From contig CABJCJ010000002.1 in the NCBI GenBank assembly GCA_902364065.1, positions 62,001 through 126,000 on the forward strand: a DNA stretch of 64,000 bases, given 5' to 3'. This document shows positions 1 through 9,085 of this stretch, piece by piece; the first letter of the stretch is position 1; each line of letters begins with the position of its first letter. The notes beneath the pieces were generated by a model. It saw only the letters and a list, made by a program, of their open reading frames with translations, had not been told where the DNA came from and ran no database searches. The stretch comes from Veillonellaceae bacterium SB90. Its GTDB lineage: Bacteria > Bacillota > Negativicutes > Selenomonadales > Selenomonadaceae. The position numbers and the translations under genes were made by a program.

Positions 1-802
1 CATTGATCATCATGAGCACGACGTCGGCACGGTCGATGGCGCGCAGCGAACGCATGACGCTGTAGCGCTCCACAGGCTCGTCGATCTTGCCGCGGCGGCG
101 CATGCCGGCCGTATCGATCAGTGTGAACTTGATGCCGTCCTTCGTGAAATGCGTGTCGATGGCGTCGCGCGTCGTGCCCGGCACATCGCTGACAATGACG
201 CGCTCCTCACCGAGAATGGCATTGACGATGGAGGACTTGCCGACATTCGGGCGGCCGATGACGGCGATGCTGATCTCGTCCTCATCCTTCTGCTCCTCCT
301 CATGCTCCGGGAAGGAAGCGACAATCGCGTCAAGCAGATCGCCGAGGTTCCGGGCATTCGAAGCCGAGAGCGGGATTGGGTCGCCGAGGCCCAGGTTGTA
401 GAATTCATAGATATCCATCTCGCGCTGCGGGCTGTCGATCTTATTGACGCCGAGCACGACGGGCTTCTTCGTGCCGCGCAGCATGCGGGCGACTTCTTCA
501 TCAGCCGCCGTCAGGCCCGTGCGGCCATCGACGAGGAACAGGATGACATCGGCCTCGTCCATGGCGAGCTGTGCCTGCTGGCGCATGGATTTGAGGATGT
601 GATTGCTCTCGTCGAATTCGATGCCGCCCGTATCGATCATAGTGAATTCATGATTGAGCCATTCGGCATCGAGGTAAATGCGGTCGCGGGTCACGCCCGG
701 AATATCGTCGACAATCGAGACGCGCTTCTTGCCGATCTGGTTGAAAAGCGTCGACTTGCCGACATTCGGGCGTCCTACGATCGCCACAATCGGTTTGCTC
801 AT
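1..802 (-). CDS. der: Ribosome biogenesis GTPase Der (EngA), partial
   Basis: Double-GTPase that assists maturation of the 50S ribosomal subunit. The first 267 codons are present; the C-terminal part (rest of G-domain 2 and the KH-like domain) runs off the left edge. Both P-loops GRPNVGKS are visible (residues about 10-17 and 183-190), with DTGG at 57-60, NKID at 120-123 and DTAG at 230-233. The ATG follows an AAGGATG ribosome-binding site. The family is about 440 residues long. It sits downstream of the DUF512 gene, separated by 90 bases in which I see no terminator, so co-transcription is likely. Confidence 0.97.
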   Translation of the reverse strand, partial: MSKPIVAIVGRPNVGKSTLFNQIGKKRVSIVDDIPGVTRDRIYLDAEWLNHEFTMIDTGGIEFDESNHILKSMRQQAQLAMDEADVILFLVDGRTGLTAADEEVARMLRGTKKPVVLGVNKIDSPQREMDIYEFYNLGLGDPIPLSASNARNLGDLLDAIVASFPEHEEEQKDEDEISIAVIGRPNVGKSSIVNAILGEERVIVSDVPGTTRDAIDTHFTKDGIKFTLIDTAGMRRRGKIDEPVERYSVMRSLRAIDRADVVLMMIN

Positions 803-892
803 ATTCATCCTTCTTTCTATCTGTCTGTCAAAGTATCGTTTTTACGCAGAAGCGCTTGACCGGGTATTCCCAACCAGGCTTCTCCGGTTTTC

Positions 893-2281
893 TCAGGGAT
901 TTTTCGTATAGCCTGCATTGCTCTGCCACATGTAGGCCGTCTCGCCGGCGCGTTCCTTGTGGTAATGATGCCAGTCCGTCAGGGCACGGCGGTAATCGGC
1001 GCCCGTCTGCACGGGTTCGATGCGCGCCTCGGGGAACTCCTGCTGCATCTGCTGCAGCGACACATCGTCGAGGAAGATATCCTCGCCCGAGCGCAGGGCG
1101 GACTCGGGGATGAGGATGCCGTGGCGCGGCCCCTCTTGGCGGCGGAGCTCCGCGATGATGTCCTTCGCCGTCAGCAGGCCCGAGACGTTGACGGTTGTGC
1201 CGAAAAAGTCGTTCGCGACGGGCAGCACGCGCACGTGCAGGTTCTCCGCCTGCACGGACGCTGCGAGCTCCTCGATGACGGGCGCGACCGATGTGCCCGT
1301 GATGACATCAAGGTACACAGGCTCCTCGTACGCTGCGGGGCCCGGCTGCGTCTGCTCCCAGTCGTTGAGGAAGTTGCGCGTCAGTCCGATGCCGTTGTCG
1401 AGCTGCGGGAAGCCATCGTAGAACTCCGTCGGCGGCACGGGGCGGCCGGCGAGGAAGTAGAACTCGTCACCGAGGTAGAGGAACGTGCGCCCCTCCTCCT
1501 GCTGGAGCTTCTTCTGCCACTTCTCCGCCTCGTCGATGACGCGCGCGGCGCTCTCGGCATCAAACTGCTGCAACGGGAACGGATCCGTGCGGAACTTCGT
1601 GACGCCAACAGGCACAACGGCCAGCGACAGGGCATGCGGACGGCGCGCGACGATCTCGCGGATCGTGCGTGCGAGTTCCTCCCCATCGTTGAGGCCGCGG
1701 CAGAGCACGACCTGCGTGTGGTAATCGGCACCGGCCTTCTCGAGGTTGTCGAGCTGCTCGGCGATGCGCGCCGCGCCGGGGCAGCGCAGCATCTGGGCGC
1801 GGAGCTCCGGGTTCATGCACTGCACCGACACGAAGAGCGGCGACAGGTGGAATTTCTCGATGCGCTCGAAGTCACGCGGCCCCATGTTCGTCATCGTGAC
1901 GAAATTGCCGTAGAGGAAGGACAGGCGGTAGTCGTCGTCCTTGATGGAAAGGCTCTGGCGCATGTTCGGTGCGATCATGTCGACAAAGCAGAAATAGCAG
2001 TGGTTCGCACAGTTGCGGATGCCGTCAAAGACGGCCGACTCGAACTCGACGCCGAGCTCCTCATCCATATCCTTTTCGAAGGAGATGATCTCGCGCTCGC
2101 CGTCCGCATGCTCGACAAGCAGGTCGATTTCCTCATCGGCCATCGCAAAGCTCAGGTCGATGATGTCGCGCAGCGGCTGCTCGTTGATCTCTATGATCTT
2201 ATCGCCCGGCACGAGCTCGAGTTCCTCTGCGAGGCTACCGGGATAGACGCGCAGGATGATGCCTGCGTAATGTTTGCTCAT
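893..2281 (-). CDS. PDZ/radical SAM protein, DUF512 family
   Basis: Conserved protein of unknown reaction that commonly neighbours der in Firmicutes. The N-terminus (about residues 5-70) looks PDZ-like, with a PGDKI segment. It is followed by Cys91-x3-Cys95-x2-Cys98, which fits a 4Fe-4S radical-SAM-type site, and then a long DUF512 region. The start was set at the ATG of MSKHYAG; a TTG nine codons upstream (2308) has no good ribosome-binding site. The protein is 462 residues. The function is not established; the iron-sulfur and PDZ assignments come from family knowledge plus the visible cysteines. Confidence 0.88.
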   Translation of the reverse strand: MSKHYAGIILRVYPGSLAEELELVPGDKIIEINEQPLRDIIDLSFAMADEEIDLLVEHADGEREIISFEKDMDEELGVEFESAVFDGIRNCANHCYFCFVDMIAPNMRQSLSIKDDDYRLSFLYGNFVTMTNMGPRDFERIEKFHLSPLFVSVQCMNPELRAQMLRCPGAARIAEQLDNLEKAGADYHTQVVLCRGLNDGEELARTIREIVARRPHALSLAVVPVGVTKFRTDPFPLQQFDAESAARVIDEAEKWQKKLQQEEGRTFLYLGDEFYFLAGRPVPPTEFYDGFPQLDNGIGLTRNFLNDWEQTQPGPAAYEEPVYLDVITGTSVAPVIEELAASVQAENLHVRVLPVANDFFGTTVNVSGLLTAKDIIAELRRQEGPRHGILIPESALRSGEDIFLDDVSLQQMQQEFPEARIEPVQTGADYRRALTDWHHYHKERAGETAYMWQSNAGYTKNP

Positions 2282-2308
2282 GGTTTCACTCTCTTGCACT
2301 ACAAACAA

Positions 2309-2335
2309 AGGAGTGATGCATAAATCATCACTCCT
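2309..2335 (-). terminator. Hairpin terminator after rpsA
   Basis: Perfect 10-bp stem (AGGAGTGATG/CATCACTCCT) with a 7-nt loop, followed on the minus strand by TTTGTTTG. It lies between the rpsA stop and the DUF512 start. The U-tract is interrupted, so termination may be partial. Confidence 0.65.
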
Positions 2336-2372
2336 CAGAAATGTCTTATTTCTTTTTCAGCTTACGCCGAGA

Positions 2373-3434
2373 TCAGTCACGTGCCTTCGTGATGGAAAGC
2401 GAAATGCGTTTGCGCTTCATATCGATGCGAAGGATCTTGACACGAACGATGTCGCCGACATGAACGGCTTCATCAGCACGCTCGATGCGCTTGTCAGCGA
2501 GCTCGCCCATCGGGATCAGGCCATCAAAGCCCGGCTCGATTTCCATGAATGCACCGAAGTCCGTCAGTTTAATGACTTTGCCTTCGATGATCTGGCCTTC
2601 GCTGTACTTCTCAGCGTTGTCGAGCCACGGATCACGCATCGTGTCCTTGACGGACAGCGAGATACGCTTGTTCTCAACGTCAACGTTCTTGACATATACA
2701 TCGAGTTCCTGGCCAACTTCGAGAACATCCGACGGATGCTTAACGCGGTGCCAAGCGAGGTCGGAGATGTGAGCAAGGCCGTCTACGCCGCCGATATCGA
2801 TGAAAGCACCGTAGTCAACGAGGCGCTTAACCGTGCCGCGGACCGTCTGGCCAGCTTCGAGCGTGGAGAAGACTTCCTCTTCCTTCTTAGCGCGCTCAGC
2901 CTCGAGCAGGGCACGGCGGGAAAGAACGAGACGCTGCTTGTGGACATCAATCTCGATGATCTCAGCTTCAACCGTCTGGCCGACGTATACGGAGAGATCC
3001 TTGACAAAATGGAGTTCCATCTGGGATGCCGGGATGAAGCCGCGCAGACCATCGACGGATGCTACGAGGCCGCCCTTGACAACCTGCGTAATCTTGGCCT
3101 GAACCGTCTCTCCAGCTTCCTTCTTCTTCTCCATCTCTTTCCAGGCAACCATGCGGTCAGCCTTGACCTTGGAGAGGATGCCGCCGTTGTCGCCGCCGAG
3201 GGATACGACGTAAACGTCGATCTCATCGCCGACCTTGACAACATCTTCAGCGGATTCCGGAGCCGGGTAAGCGAGCTCGCGCTTCGGAATAGCGATTTCC
3301 TGCTTATAGCCAATATCCACGTAAGCCTCATCGCGGTTTACCTGGATGACTTTACCTTTTACAGTGGTACGTTCCTGGATATCCGGCATGGACTCCTGCG
3401 CTAACAATTCTTCCATATTCATCTGTTCTGACAC
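2373..3434 (-). CDS. rpsA: 30S ribosomal protein S1-like, four S1 domains
   Basis: RNA-binding protein assisting mRNA recruitment to the ribosome. Four S1/OB repeats are visible at about residues 17-88, 104-170, 190-258 and 275-348, each ending in an R-I/L-x-L-S type strand. At 353 residues it is the short Firmicutes form rather than the six-domain proteobacterial S1. The GTG start at 3434 is preceded by AGGAGG with a 10-nt spacing; the next ATG is 22 nt from that site. The ribosome-binding site and the first codons lie inside the 3' end of ispH (16-nt overlap), which suggests translational coupling. Confidence 0.92.
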   Translation of the reverse strand: MSEQMNMEELLAQESMPDIQERTTVKGKVIQVNRDEAYVDIGYKQEIAIPKRELAYPAPESAEDVVKVGDEIDVYVVSLGGDNGGILSKVKADRMVAWKEMEKKKEAGETVQAKITQVVKGGLVASVDGLRGFIPASQMELHFVKDLSVYVGQTVEAEIIEIDVHKQRLVLSRRALLEAERAKKEEEVFSTLEAGQTVRGTVKRLVDYGAFIDIGGVDGLAHISDLAWHRVKHPSDVLEVGQELDVYVKNVDVENKRISLSVKDTMRDPWLDNAEKYSEGQIIEGKVIKLTDFGAFMEIEPGFDGLIPMGELADKRIERADEAVHVGDIVRVKILRIDMKRKRISLSITKARD

Positions 3435-4246
3435 TTTTTATATACCTCCTTGATAATCCAGTCCGGTGTAGAAGCACCAGCTGTAATACCAATTTTTTTT
3501 ATTTTGTCAAACCACTCGTCGTGCAGCTCAGCTGCCGTTTCGATGTGGTAAGTCAGGCATTTTTCGGAACAAAGCTGAGCCAGCCTTGTCGTATTGGCAC
3601 TGTTCTTGCCGCCTATGACCAGCATGAGGTCGACTTTGCTCGCCAATTCGATGGCCGCGGCCTGTCGCTGATCCGTTGCCGTACAGATCGTTCGCAGAAT
3701 CCTGATATCCCTGGATTTATCCAGCAAGCGCATTACAATCTGACGGAACTTCGCTCCTGAAAAAGTCGTCTGGCACACGATGCCGAGCTTGCCAGAGGGC
3801 TCGACGGCATCGGCCTCCTCCTCTGTCTCAACAATCATTGCCTTCCCCGAGGACCATTCAAAGATACTCTGGACCTCCGGGTGATCTTTTTCTCCAATGA
3901 TGATGACAGGATATCCTTCATCAACGAGCGCCTTTGCGGAAAGCTGCGCTTTCTTGACATGGGGACACGTTGCATCCACCACTTCGAGGCCGCGCCTCTC
4001 CGCTTCTTCATAGACCTGCGGCCCGACACCATGCGAACGGATGATGACCGTTCCGCGCTCCATCTCCTCAAGCGAACCCACCGAACCGACGCCTTCGCGC
4101 CGCAGGCGGTCGACCATCTGAGGATTGTGGATGATGGGTCCGAGCGTACAGGCAGTCCCGTCTTCCGAAGCATTTTCCCTCGCGATCTTGATGGCGCGCT
4201 TGACGCCATAGCAAAACCCGAGATAATCTGCCAAGATGACTTCCAT
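3419..4246 (-). CDS. ispH: 4-hydroxy-3-methylbut-2-enyl diphosphate reductase IspH
   Basis: Last enzyme of the MEP isoprenoid pathway, a 4Fe-4S reductase giving IPP and DMAPP. The three cluster cysteines are visible: Cys12 in GFCYGV, Cys94 in DATCPHV and Cys188 in RTICTATDQRQ. The start is placed at the ATG of MEVILADY (275 residues), the usual family N-terminus, after a weak GGTGG; an ATG 21 nt upstream at 4267 is the alternative. It overlaps rpsA by 16 nt. In many Clostridia the two are fused into one polypeptide; here they are separate but coupled. Confidence 0.95.
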   Translation of the reverse strand: MEVILADYLGFCYGVKRAIKIARENASEDGTACTLGPIIHNPQMVDRLRREGVGSVGSLEEMERGTVIIRSHGVGPQVYEEAERRGLEVVDATCPHVKKAQLSAKALVDEGYPVIIIGEKDHPEVQSIFEWSSGKAMIVETEEEADAVEPSGKLGIVCQTTFSGAKFRQIVMRLLDKSRDIRILRTICTATDQRQAAAIELASKVDLMLVIGGKNSANTTRLAQLCSEKCLTYHIETAAELHDEWFDKIKKIGITAGASTPDWIIKEVYKKCQNR

Positions 4247-4355
4247 ACATCTACCACCATTATTCATATTCTTGCAAAAAGCACCGGAGAACTTCCGTGT
4301 TTTTTACAATCTATAGCCTAGTATATCATGCATGCGGGCCGCAGGCAAATGGTTT

Positions 4356-4964
4356 TTACGAATTTTTTTCGATTTCTGCGCGCAGGGCCGCGATGTGCTG
4401 CATGATTTCCTGCGAAAAAGCCTCGAGCTCCTCCTTGTTGCGGCGGTCGCCCGTAAAATGCATCGGCTCGCCGTAGCGCACGTGGAATTTCGGCAACCAG
4501 CTGCCGTGCGCGAAGACGTGATCGGTGCCGACGATGCAGGCCGGTACGACGGGCGCGCCGCTCATGGCCGCGAGCAGGCCGACGCCTGCCTCCGCCTTGT
4601 GCATGCGCCCGTCCCTGCTGCGCGTGCCCTCAGGGAAGAGTCCGAGCACATGGCCCTGCTTGAGGACGCCGACGGCTGCCTTGATGGCACCGCGGTCCGC
4701 AGCGCCGCGGCGTACGGGGAAGGCATGGCAGTTGCGGATGGCCGCGCCGAAAACCGGGTGCTCGAAGAGCTCAACCTTCGCCATGTAGCTGACGGGGCGC
4801 GACAGGAAGCAGGCGAGCAGCGGCGGGTCCCAGTTGCTCAGGTGATTGGCCGCGAGGATGACGGGGCCTTCCTGCGGCAGGTTCTCCCGGCCCGAAATGT
4901 CCGCACGGAAGAAAATCCGGAAGATAAACCAGAAAACAGCTCGGAGGATGTCGTAGAGGATCAT
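4356..4964 (-). CDS. plsC: 1-acyl-sn-glycerol-3-phosphate acyltransferase (PlsC family)
   Basis: Membrane-associated acyltransferase making phosphatidic acid from lysophosphatidate. The HX4D catalytic motif is NHLSNWD (His41, Asp46), and the glycerol-phosphate site FPEGTR is at 110-115. The hydrophobic N-terminus (residues about 5-20) is a likely membrane anchor. It is 202 residues, typical of short PlsC proteins. Its ATG overlaps the cmk stop by 4 nt, and the cmk-plsC order is common in Firmicutes. Confidence 0.93.
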   Translation of the reverse strand: MILYDILRAVFWFIFRIFFRADISGRENLPQEGPVILAANHLSNWDPPLLACFLSRPVSYMAKVELFEHPVFGAAIRNCHAFPVRRGAADRGAIKAAVGVLKQGHVLGLFPEGTRSRDGRMHKAEAGVGLLAAMSGAPVVPACIVGTDHVFAHGSWLPKFHVRYGEPMHFTGDRRNKEELEAFSQEIMQHIAALRAEIEKNS

Positions 4965-5626
4965 GCCTTCTCACCCGCCATTTCGAGGATCTTCGCGACG
5001 ACCTCATCGATCGTGAGGCCCGTCGTGTCGAGCAGCGTGGCGTCGTCCGCCTTGACGAGCGGCGAGATCTCGCGCTCCATGTCGGCCTTGTCGCGCGCGG
5101 CGATGTCGCGCCGGATGTCGGCGAGGTTTACTGCAAGCCCCTTCTCGCACAGTTCCTTATAGCGGCGCTGCGCGCGCTCCTCGATGGAAGCCGTCAGGTA
5201 AATCTTGACGTCGGCATCCGGCAGCACGTTCGTCGCGATGTCGCGGCCGTCCATGAGCACGCCGCCGCGCGTGGCCATCCTGCGCTGCAGGTCGACCATC
5301 TTCTCGCGCACGGGGCCGAGCGCCGCAACCTGCGAGACGATGTGGCTGACCTCCGGCGTGCGGATTTCCCCGGTCACGTCGCGGCCATCCACGCGCACCG
5401 TCGTCCGGCCGTTCTCATACGAGAGGTCCACGTCGATCGTGGGCACGACGGAGAGAATCTTCTCGTCCGTGACTTCGCCGCCCTGCTGCAGGACCTTCCA
5501 GGCCACGGCGCGGTACATGGCGCCCGTGTCGATGTACGTATAGCCGAGCTTTTTGGCCGCCAGCTGCGCCACGGTGCTCTTGCCGGCTCCGGCCGGCCCG
5601 TCGATTGCTACTACAAGTTTCTTCAA
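4961..5626 (-). CDS. cmk: Cytidylate kinase
   Basis: Phosphorylates CMP/dCMP. The P-loop GPAGAGKS is at residues 10-17 and is followed by DTGAMYRA, typical of Cmk. The start is set at a TTG giving MKKLVVAIDG, the family N-terminus, 8 nt after a G-rich ribosome-binding site. A second TTG 15 nt upstream (5641) is possible but overlaps that site. The protein is 221 residues. It is in a run with aroA upstream and plsC downstream (4-nt overlap). Confidence 0.95.
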   Translation of the reverse strand: MKKLVVAIDGPAGAGKSTVAQLAAKKLGYTYIDTGAMYRAVAWKVLQQGGEVTDEKILSVVPTIDVDLSYENGRTTVRVDGRDVTGEIRTPEVSHIVSQVAALGPVREKMVDLQRRMATRGGVLMDGRDIATNVLPDADVKIYLTASIEERAQRRYKELCEKGLAVNLADIRRDIAARDKADMEREISPLVKADDATLLDTTGLTIDEVVAKILEMAGEKA

Positions 5627-5665
5627 GACTGTTACCCCCAACTCAAATGATTCTTGCGCCTCTGC

Positions 5666-6970
5666 TCACTGCTGCAAGTCCTGCAGCGTCCGGTAGAACG
5701 CCGGATACGAGATGTTTACGCATTCCGGGCGCTCGAGCGTGACGCCGGCGCCGGCCGTGCCGAGAATGGCGAGCGACATGGCCATGCGGTGGTCATCGTA
5801 CGAGAAGCACGAGGCATGCTGCACCTTCGTGCCGCCGTGGATGACGAGGCTGTCCGCGCCGGCTTCTACAGAGCCCGGCGCGAGCTTGTTGAATTCGTCC
5901 GCGATGGCCTGCAGGCGGTCCGTCTCCTTGACGCGCAGTTCGCCGGCGCCCGTGATGACCGTGTCGCCCTCGGCAAAGAGTGCGGCCACGGCGATGACGG
6001 GAATCTCGTCGATGAGGCGCGGCATGATCTCAGCTCCAAACGACGTGCCGTGGAGCGCCGAGGTCTCGACGCGGATGTCAGCCGCCGCCTCGCCGCCGCT
6101 CACGCGCTCATTTTGAAGCGCAATGTGCGCGCCCATGGCCCTGAGCACATCGAGGATGCCCGTGCGCGTCGGGTTGACGCCGACATTTTTGAGGAGCAGG
6201 CTGCTGCCCGGCACGATGGCGCCGGCCACGAGCCAATAGGCGGCCGAGCTGATGTCGCCGGGCACCTCGATGGCCTCAGGCGCCGTGAATGACTCGACCG
6301 GGCGGATGGTCACGGCCGTGCCCTCTTTTACCGTGTGAACGCCGAAGGCCTCGAGCATGCGCTCCGTGTGGTCGCGCGACGTGAAGGGCTCGACGACCGT
6401 TGTCGGGGCATCCGCGTACATGCCCGCGAGCAGGATGGCCGACTTGACCTGGGCGCTCGCGACGGGACTCTCATAGACCATGCCCGAGAGCCTGCGGCCG
6501 GCCGGCACGACCGTGATCGGCAGCTTCGTGTTCTGCGCGCGGCCGTAGATCTTCGCGCCCATCTGCGTCAGGGGCTTGATGACACGGCCCATCGGACGCT
6601 TGTGCAGCGAGGCATCGCCCGTGAAGGTCGTGAGAAACGGCTGCGGTGCGAGGATGCCCATCATGAGGCGCAGCGTCGTGCCGGAATTGCCCGCATCGAT
6701 GATGGAGGACGGTTCCTGAAGGCCGTGCAGGCCATGGCCGCAGACCGTGAGCTCCGTATCGCTCTCAAACATCACGGCAGCCCCGAGCGCCTGCATGCAG
6801 GCAGCTGTCGAAAGGCAGTCCTGGGCATGCAGGAAATTCGTGATGTGCACAGGCGTCGAGCCGAGTGCCGAGAACATGACACTGCGGTGGGAAATGGACT
6901 TGTCGCCCGGGATTGCGACGGTGCCGTGCAGGCCGCGAGCAGCCTGCGCGATGGTCTTCGTTTGTTCCAT
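5666..6970 (-). CDS. aroA: 3-phosphoshikimate 1-carboxyvinyltransferase (EPSP synthase)
   Basis: Shikimate-pathway enzyme joining PEP to shikimate-3-phosphate. The N-terminal GDKSISHR (Lys24, Ser25, Arg29) and an internal DAGNSGTTLRL segment are substrate-binding signatures. The length of 434 residues is standard. The ATG at 6970 is preceded by GGAGG at 7 nt. It is followed by cmk after 39 bases with no terminator, so the two probably share a transcript. Confidence 0.97.
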   Translation of the reverse strand: MEQTKTIAQAARGLHGTVAIPGDKSISHRSVMFSALGSTPVHITNFLHAQDCLSTAACMQALGAAVMFESDTELTVCGHGLHGLQEPSSIIDAGNSGTTLRLMMGILAPQPFLTTFTGDASLHKRPMGRVIKPLTQMGAKIYGRAQNTKLPITVVPAGRRLSGMVYESPVASAQVKSAILLAGMYADAPTTVVEPFTSRDHTERMLEAFGVHTVKEGTAVTIRPVESFTAPEAIEVPGDISSAAYWLVAGAIVPGSSLLLKNVGVNPTRTGILDVLRAMGAHIALQNERVSGGEAAADIRVETSALHGTSFGAEIMPRLIDEIPVIAVAALFAEGDTVITGAGELRVKETDRLQAIADEFNKLAPGSVEAGADSLVIHGGTKVQHASCFSYDDHRMAMSLAILGTAGAGVTLERPECVNISYPAFYRTLQDLQQ

Positions 6971-7045
6971 AAGGAATCCTCCATTCTCGTCTTTCAGATG
7001 TTCAGAGGGACGGCGGCATAGCCCCGCCCTCCCCTTTGGTACTTT

Positions 7046-8290
7046 TCAATCGTCGTTCCAGACGCTCCAGCAGCCCGCGGCATTGCCCATCGAGAAGGCC
7101 GCCTGCAGGTTGTAGCCGCCCGTGTAAGCATCGACATCGACGACCTCGCCGGCAAAGTAGAGGCCGGGCACGAGCTTCGATTCCATCGTCTTCGGGTTGA
7201 TCTCCTTGACGGAGACGCCGCCGGCCGTCACGATGGCCTCGGCGATTGGCCGCGTCTTCGTGATGGTCAGCGTCAGATGCTGCAGCGTCTCGACGAGGCG
7301 GCGGCGCTCCTCGGCCGTGACCTGATGCACGGGCTTGTCGGGGTCAAGGTAGGCATAGTCGAGCACGGGCTCGATGAGCTTGTGCGGCAGAAGGTCCACG
7401 AGGCCGTTCTTGAGGGACTTGCGGATGTACTGCGCAAAGTCGCGCTGGATCCTTGCATCAAGCTTCTCGGGCGTCAGTGCGGGCTTGAGATTGAGTGTGA
7501 GTTCCACGAGCTGATTTTTCGCGAGGCACTCAGCCGCCTGCCGGCTGGCCGAGAGGATGATCGGTCCCGTCACGCCGAAATGCGTGAACATCATCTCGCC
7601 GAAGAGCTCCTGCACGGGCTCGCCGTCTGCGAGCAGCGTCGCGCGCACGTTGCGCAGCGAGAGGCCCTGGACATCCTTGACCCAGTCTTCCTCCGTCTCG
7701 AGCGGCACAAGCGACGGGCGGATTGGCACAATGATATGGCCGAGCTTTGCCGCCATTGCGTAGCCGTCACCTGATGACCCCGTGCCCGGATACGACGCGC
7801 CGCCGACAGCGAGAATCACGGCATCGGCCTTGTAATGCGCACCCGTTTTCGTGCGCACGCCCGCCACACGGCCATCCTGTGTCAGGATGTCGGATACGGG
7901 TGTCTCGAGCTCGATTGTCACGCCGAGCTCGTGCAGCCGGTGCACCATGGCGTCGACGGCGTCCTGTGCCCTGTCGCTGACGGGGAAGACGCGGTTGCCG
8001 CGCTCCACCTTGACAGGCACGCCCTGCTGCTCAAAGAACTCCATGACATCGCGGTTGTCATACGCGCGCATGGAACTGTTGAGGAAAGCGCCGTTGCCGT
8101 GGATATTGCGGATGATTTCGGGCACGTCGGCCGCATTCGTGATGTTGCAGCGTCCCTTGCCCGTGATCATCATCTTGCGTCCGGGCTTCTTCATCTTCTC
8201 GAGCAGCGTGACCGCCGCCCCGTTCTCGGCGGCGCGGATGGCCGCCATCATGCCGGCCGGCCCCGCGCCGATCACCAGTATGTGTTTCAT
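7046..8290 (-). CDS. BaiN/YhiN (HI0933) family flavoprotein
   Basis: Putative FAD-dependent oxidoreductase. The Rossmann motif GAGPAG is at residues 8-13, followed by GRKMMITGKGRCNITN, the signature of the HI0933/YhiN group. A C-terminal TAGGVSVKEINPKTMESK segment leads to the FAD-binding LYFAGEVVDVDAYTGGYN region (written here as two adjoining parts). It is 414 residues, the normal size. It overlaps the pseudouridine synthase gene by 4 nt (ATGA). The substrate is unknown; BaiN activity on bile acids has been shown only for particular gut clostridial members. Confidence 0.9.
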   Translation of the reverse strand: MKHILVIGAGPAGMMAAIRAAENGAAVTLLEKMKKPGRKMMITGKGRCNITNAADVPEIIRNIHGNGAFLNSSMRAYDNRDVMEFFEQQGVPVKVERGNRVFPVSDRAQDAVDAMVHRLHELGVTIELETPVSDILTQDGRVAGVRTKTGAHYKADAVILAVGGASYPGTGSSGDGYAMAAKLGHIIVPIRPSLVPLETEEDWVKDVQGLSLRNVRATLLADGEPVQELFGEMMFTHFGVTGPIILSASRQAAECLAKNQLVELTLNLKPALTPEKLDARIQRDFAQYIRKSLKNGLVDLLPHKLIEPVLDYAYLDPDKPVHQVTAEERRRLVETLQHLTLTITKTRPIAEAIVTAGGVSVKEINPKTMESKLVPGLYFAGEVVDVDAYTGGYNLQAAFSMGNAAGCWSVWNDD

Positions 8291-9024
8291 GCTTCTGCCT
8301 CCTCAAGACCTGCCAGCCGGTAAAGCGCCTGCACTTCCTGTGCCTGCAGCGCGCGGTGCTGCCCGCGCGGCACGCCCAGGAGCGTGAGCCCGGCAAAACG
8401 GGTGCGCTTGAGCGCGCGCACGTCACAGCCGACGGCCGCGAACATGCGGCGCACCTGGCGGTTGCGGCCCTCGTGGATCGTGATGGCTGCGCGCGTGAGG
8501 CCGCGGTCCTCTCCCAAGAGCTTTACCCTGGCCGGTGCCGTCATGCCGTCTTCGAGCAGCAAGCCCTCACGCAGGGCCTTGATTTTCTCCGGTGTGAGCT
8601 CGCCCGTCACGCGCGCGACGTACGTCTTTTCCACCTCGTACTTCGGGTGCAGCAGGCCGTTCATGAGTGCGCCGTCATTCGTGATGAGCAGGAGTCCCTC
8701 CGTGTTGTTGTCGAGCCGCCCGACGGGATAGATGCGCTCGCGCACCTCCGGCAGGAGGTCGAGCACCGTGCGGCGCCCACGCTCATCCTTCGCCGTCGAG
8801 AGATACCCCTTCGGCTTGTTGAGCAGGAAGTAGACGTGACGCTCCCTGCTGGCCAATGGCTTGCCATCGACCGTTATGATGTGCTCCTCAGCCTCGAATT
8901 TGAGGCCGAGTTCGCGCACGACCTGGCCATCGACGGCCACACGGCCCGCTTCGATGAGCTTCTCGGCCGCCCGGCGCGACGCAACGCCCGCCTGACTGAT
9001 GATTTTCTGTAAACGCTCTGCCAT
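8287..9024 (-). CDS. rluB: 23S rRNA pseudouridine synthase, RluB/RsuA family
   Basis: Isomerises a specific uridine in rRNA (in RluB, near 2605 of 23S rRNA). It has an S4 RNA-binding domain at residues 1-60 and the catalytic GRLDNNTEGLL with Asp105. The start was chosen at MAERLQKIISQ (245 residues), matching the family. Upstream in-frame ATG (9054) and GTG (9096) codons would add unconserved residues. It overlaps the downstream flavoprotein gene by 4 nt. RluB and RsuA are not separable with certainty by eye. Confidence 0.9.
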   Translation of the reverse strand: MAERLQKIISQAGVASRRAAEKLIEAGRVAVDGQVVRELGLKFEAEEHIITVDGKPLASRERHVYFLLNKPKGYLSTAKDERGRRTVLDLLPEVRERIYPVGRLDNNTEGLLLITNDGALMNGLLHPKYEVEKTYVARVTGELTPEKIKALREGLLLEDGMTAPARVKLLGEDRGLTRAAITIHEGRNRQVRRMFAAVGCDVRALKRTRFAGLTLLGVPRGQHRALQAQEVQALYRLAGLEEAEA

Positions 9025-9085
9025 CGCTGTCTCTACTTCCTTTTCTTTTCTCATGACACGCTTCTCATGCGCCCGCACATGATTC

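Noticed and set aside
959..2323. Long plus-strand open frame opposite the DUF512 gene
   Set aside because: Composition shadow of a GC-rich minus-strand gene; Arg/Leu/Val/Asp-rich with no family features. The same reasoning removes other long antisense frames such as 10508-12220, 14377-15462 and 24628-27270.
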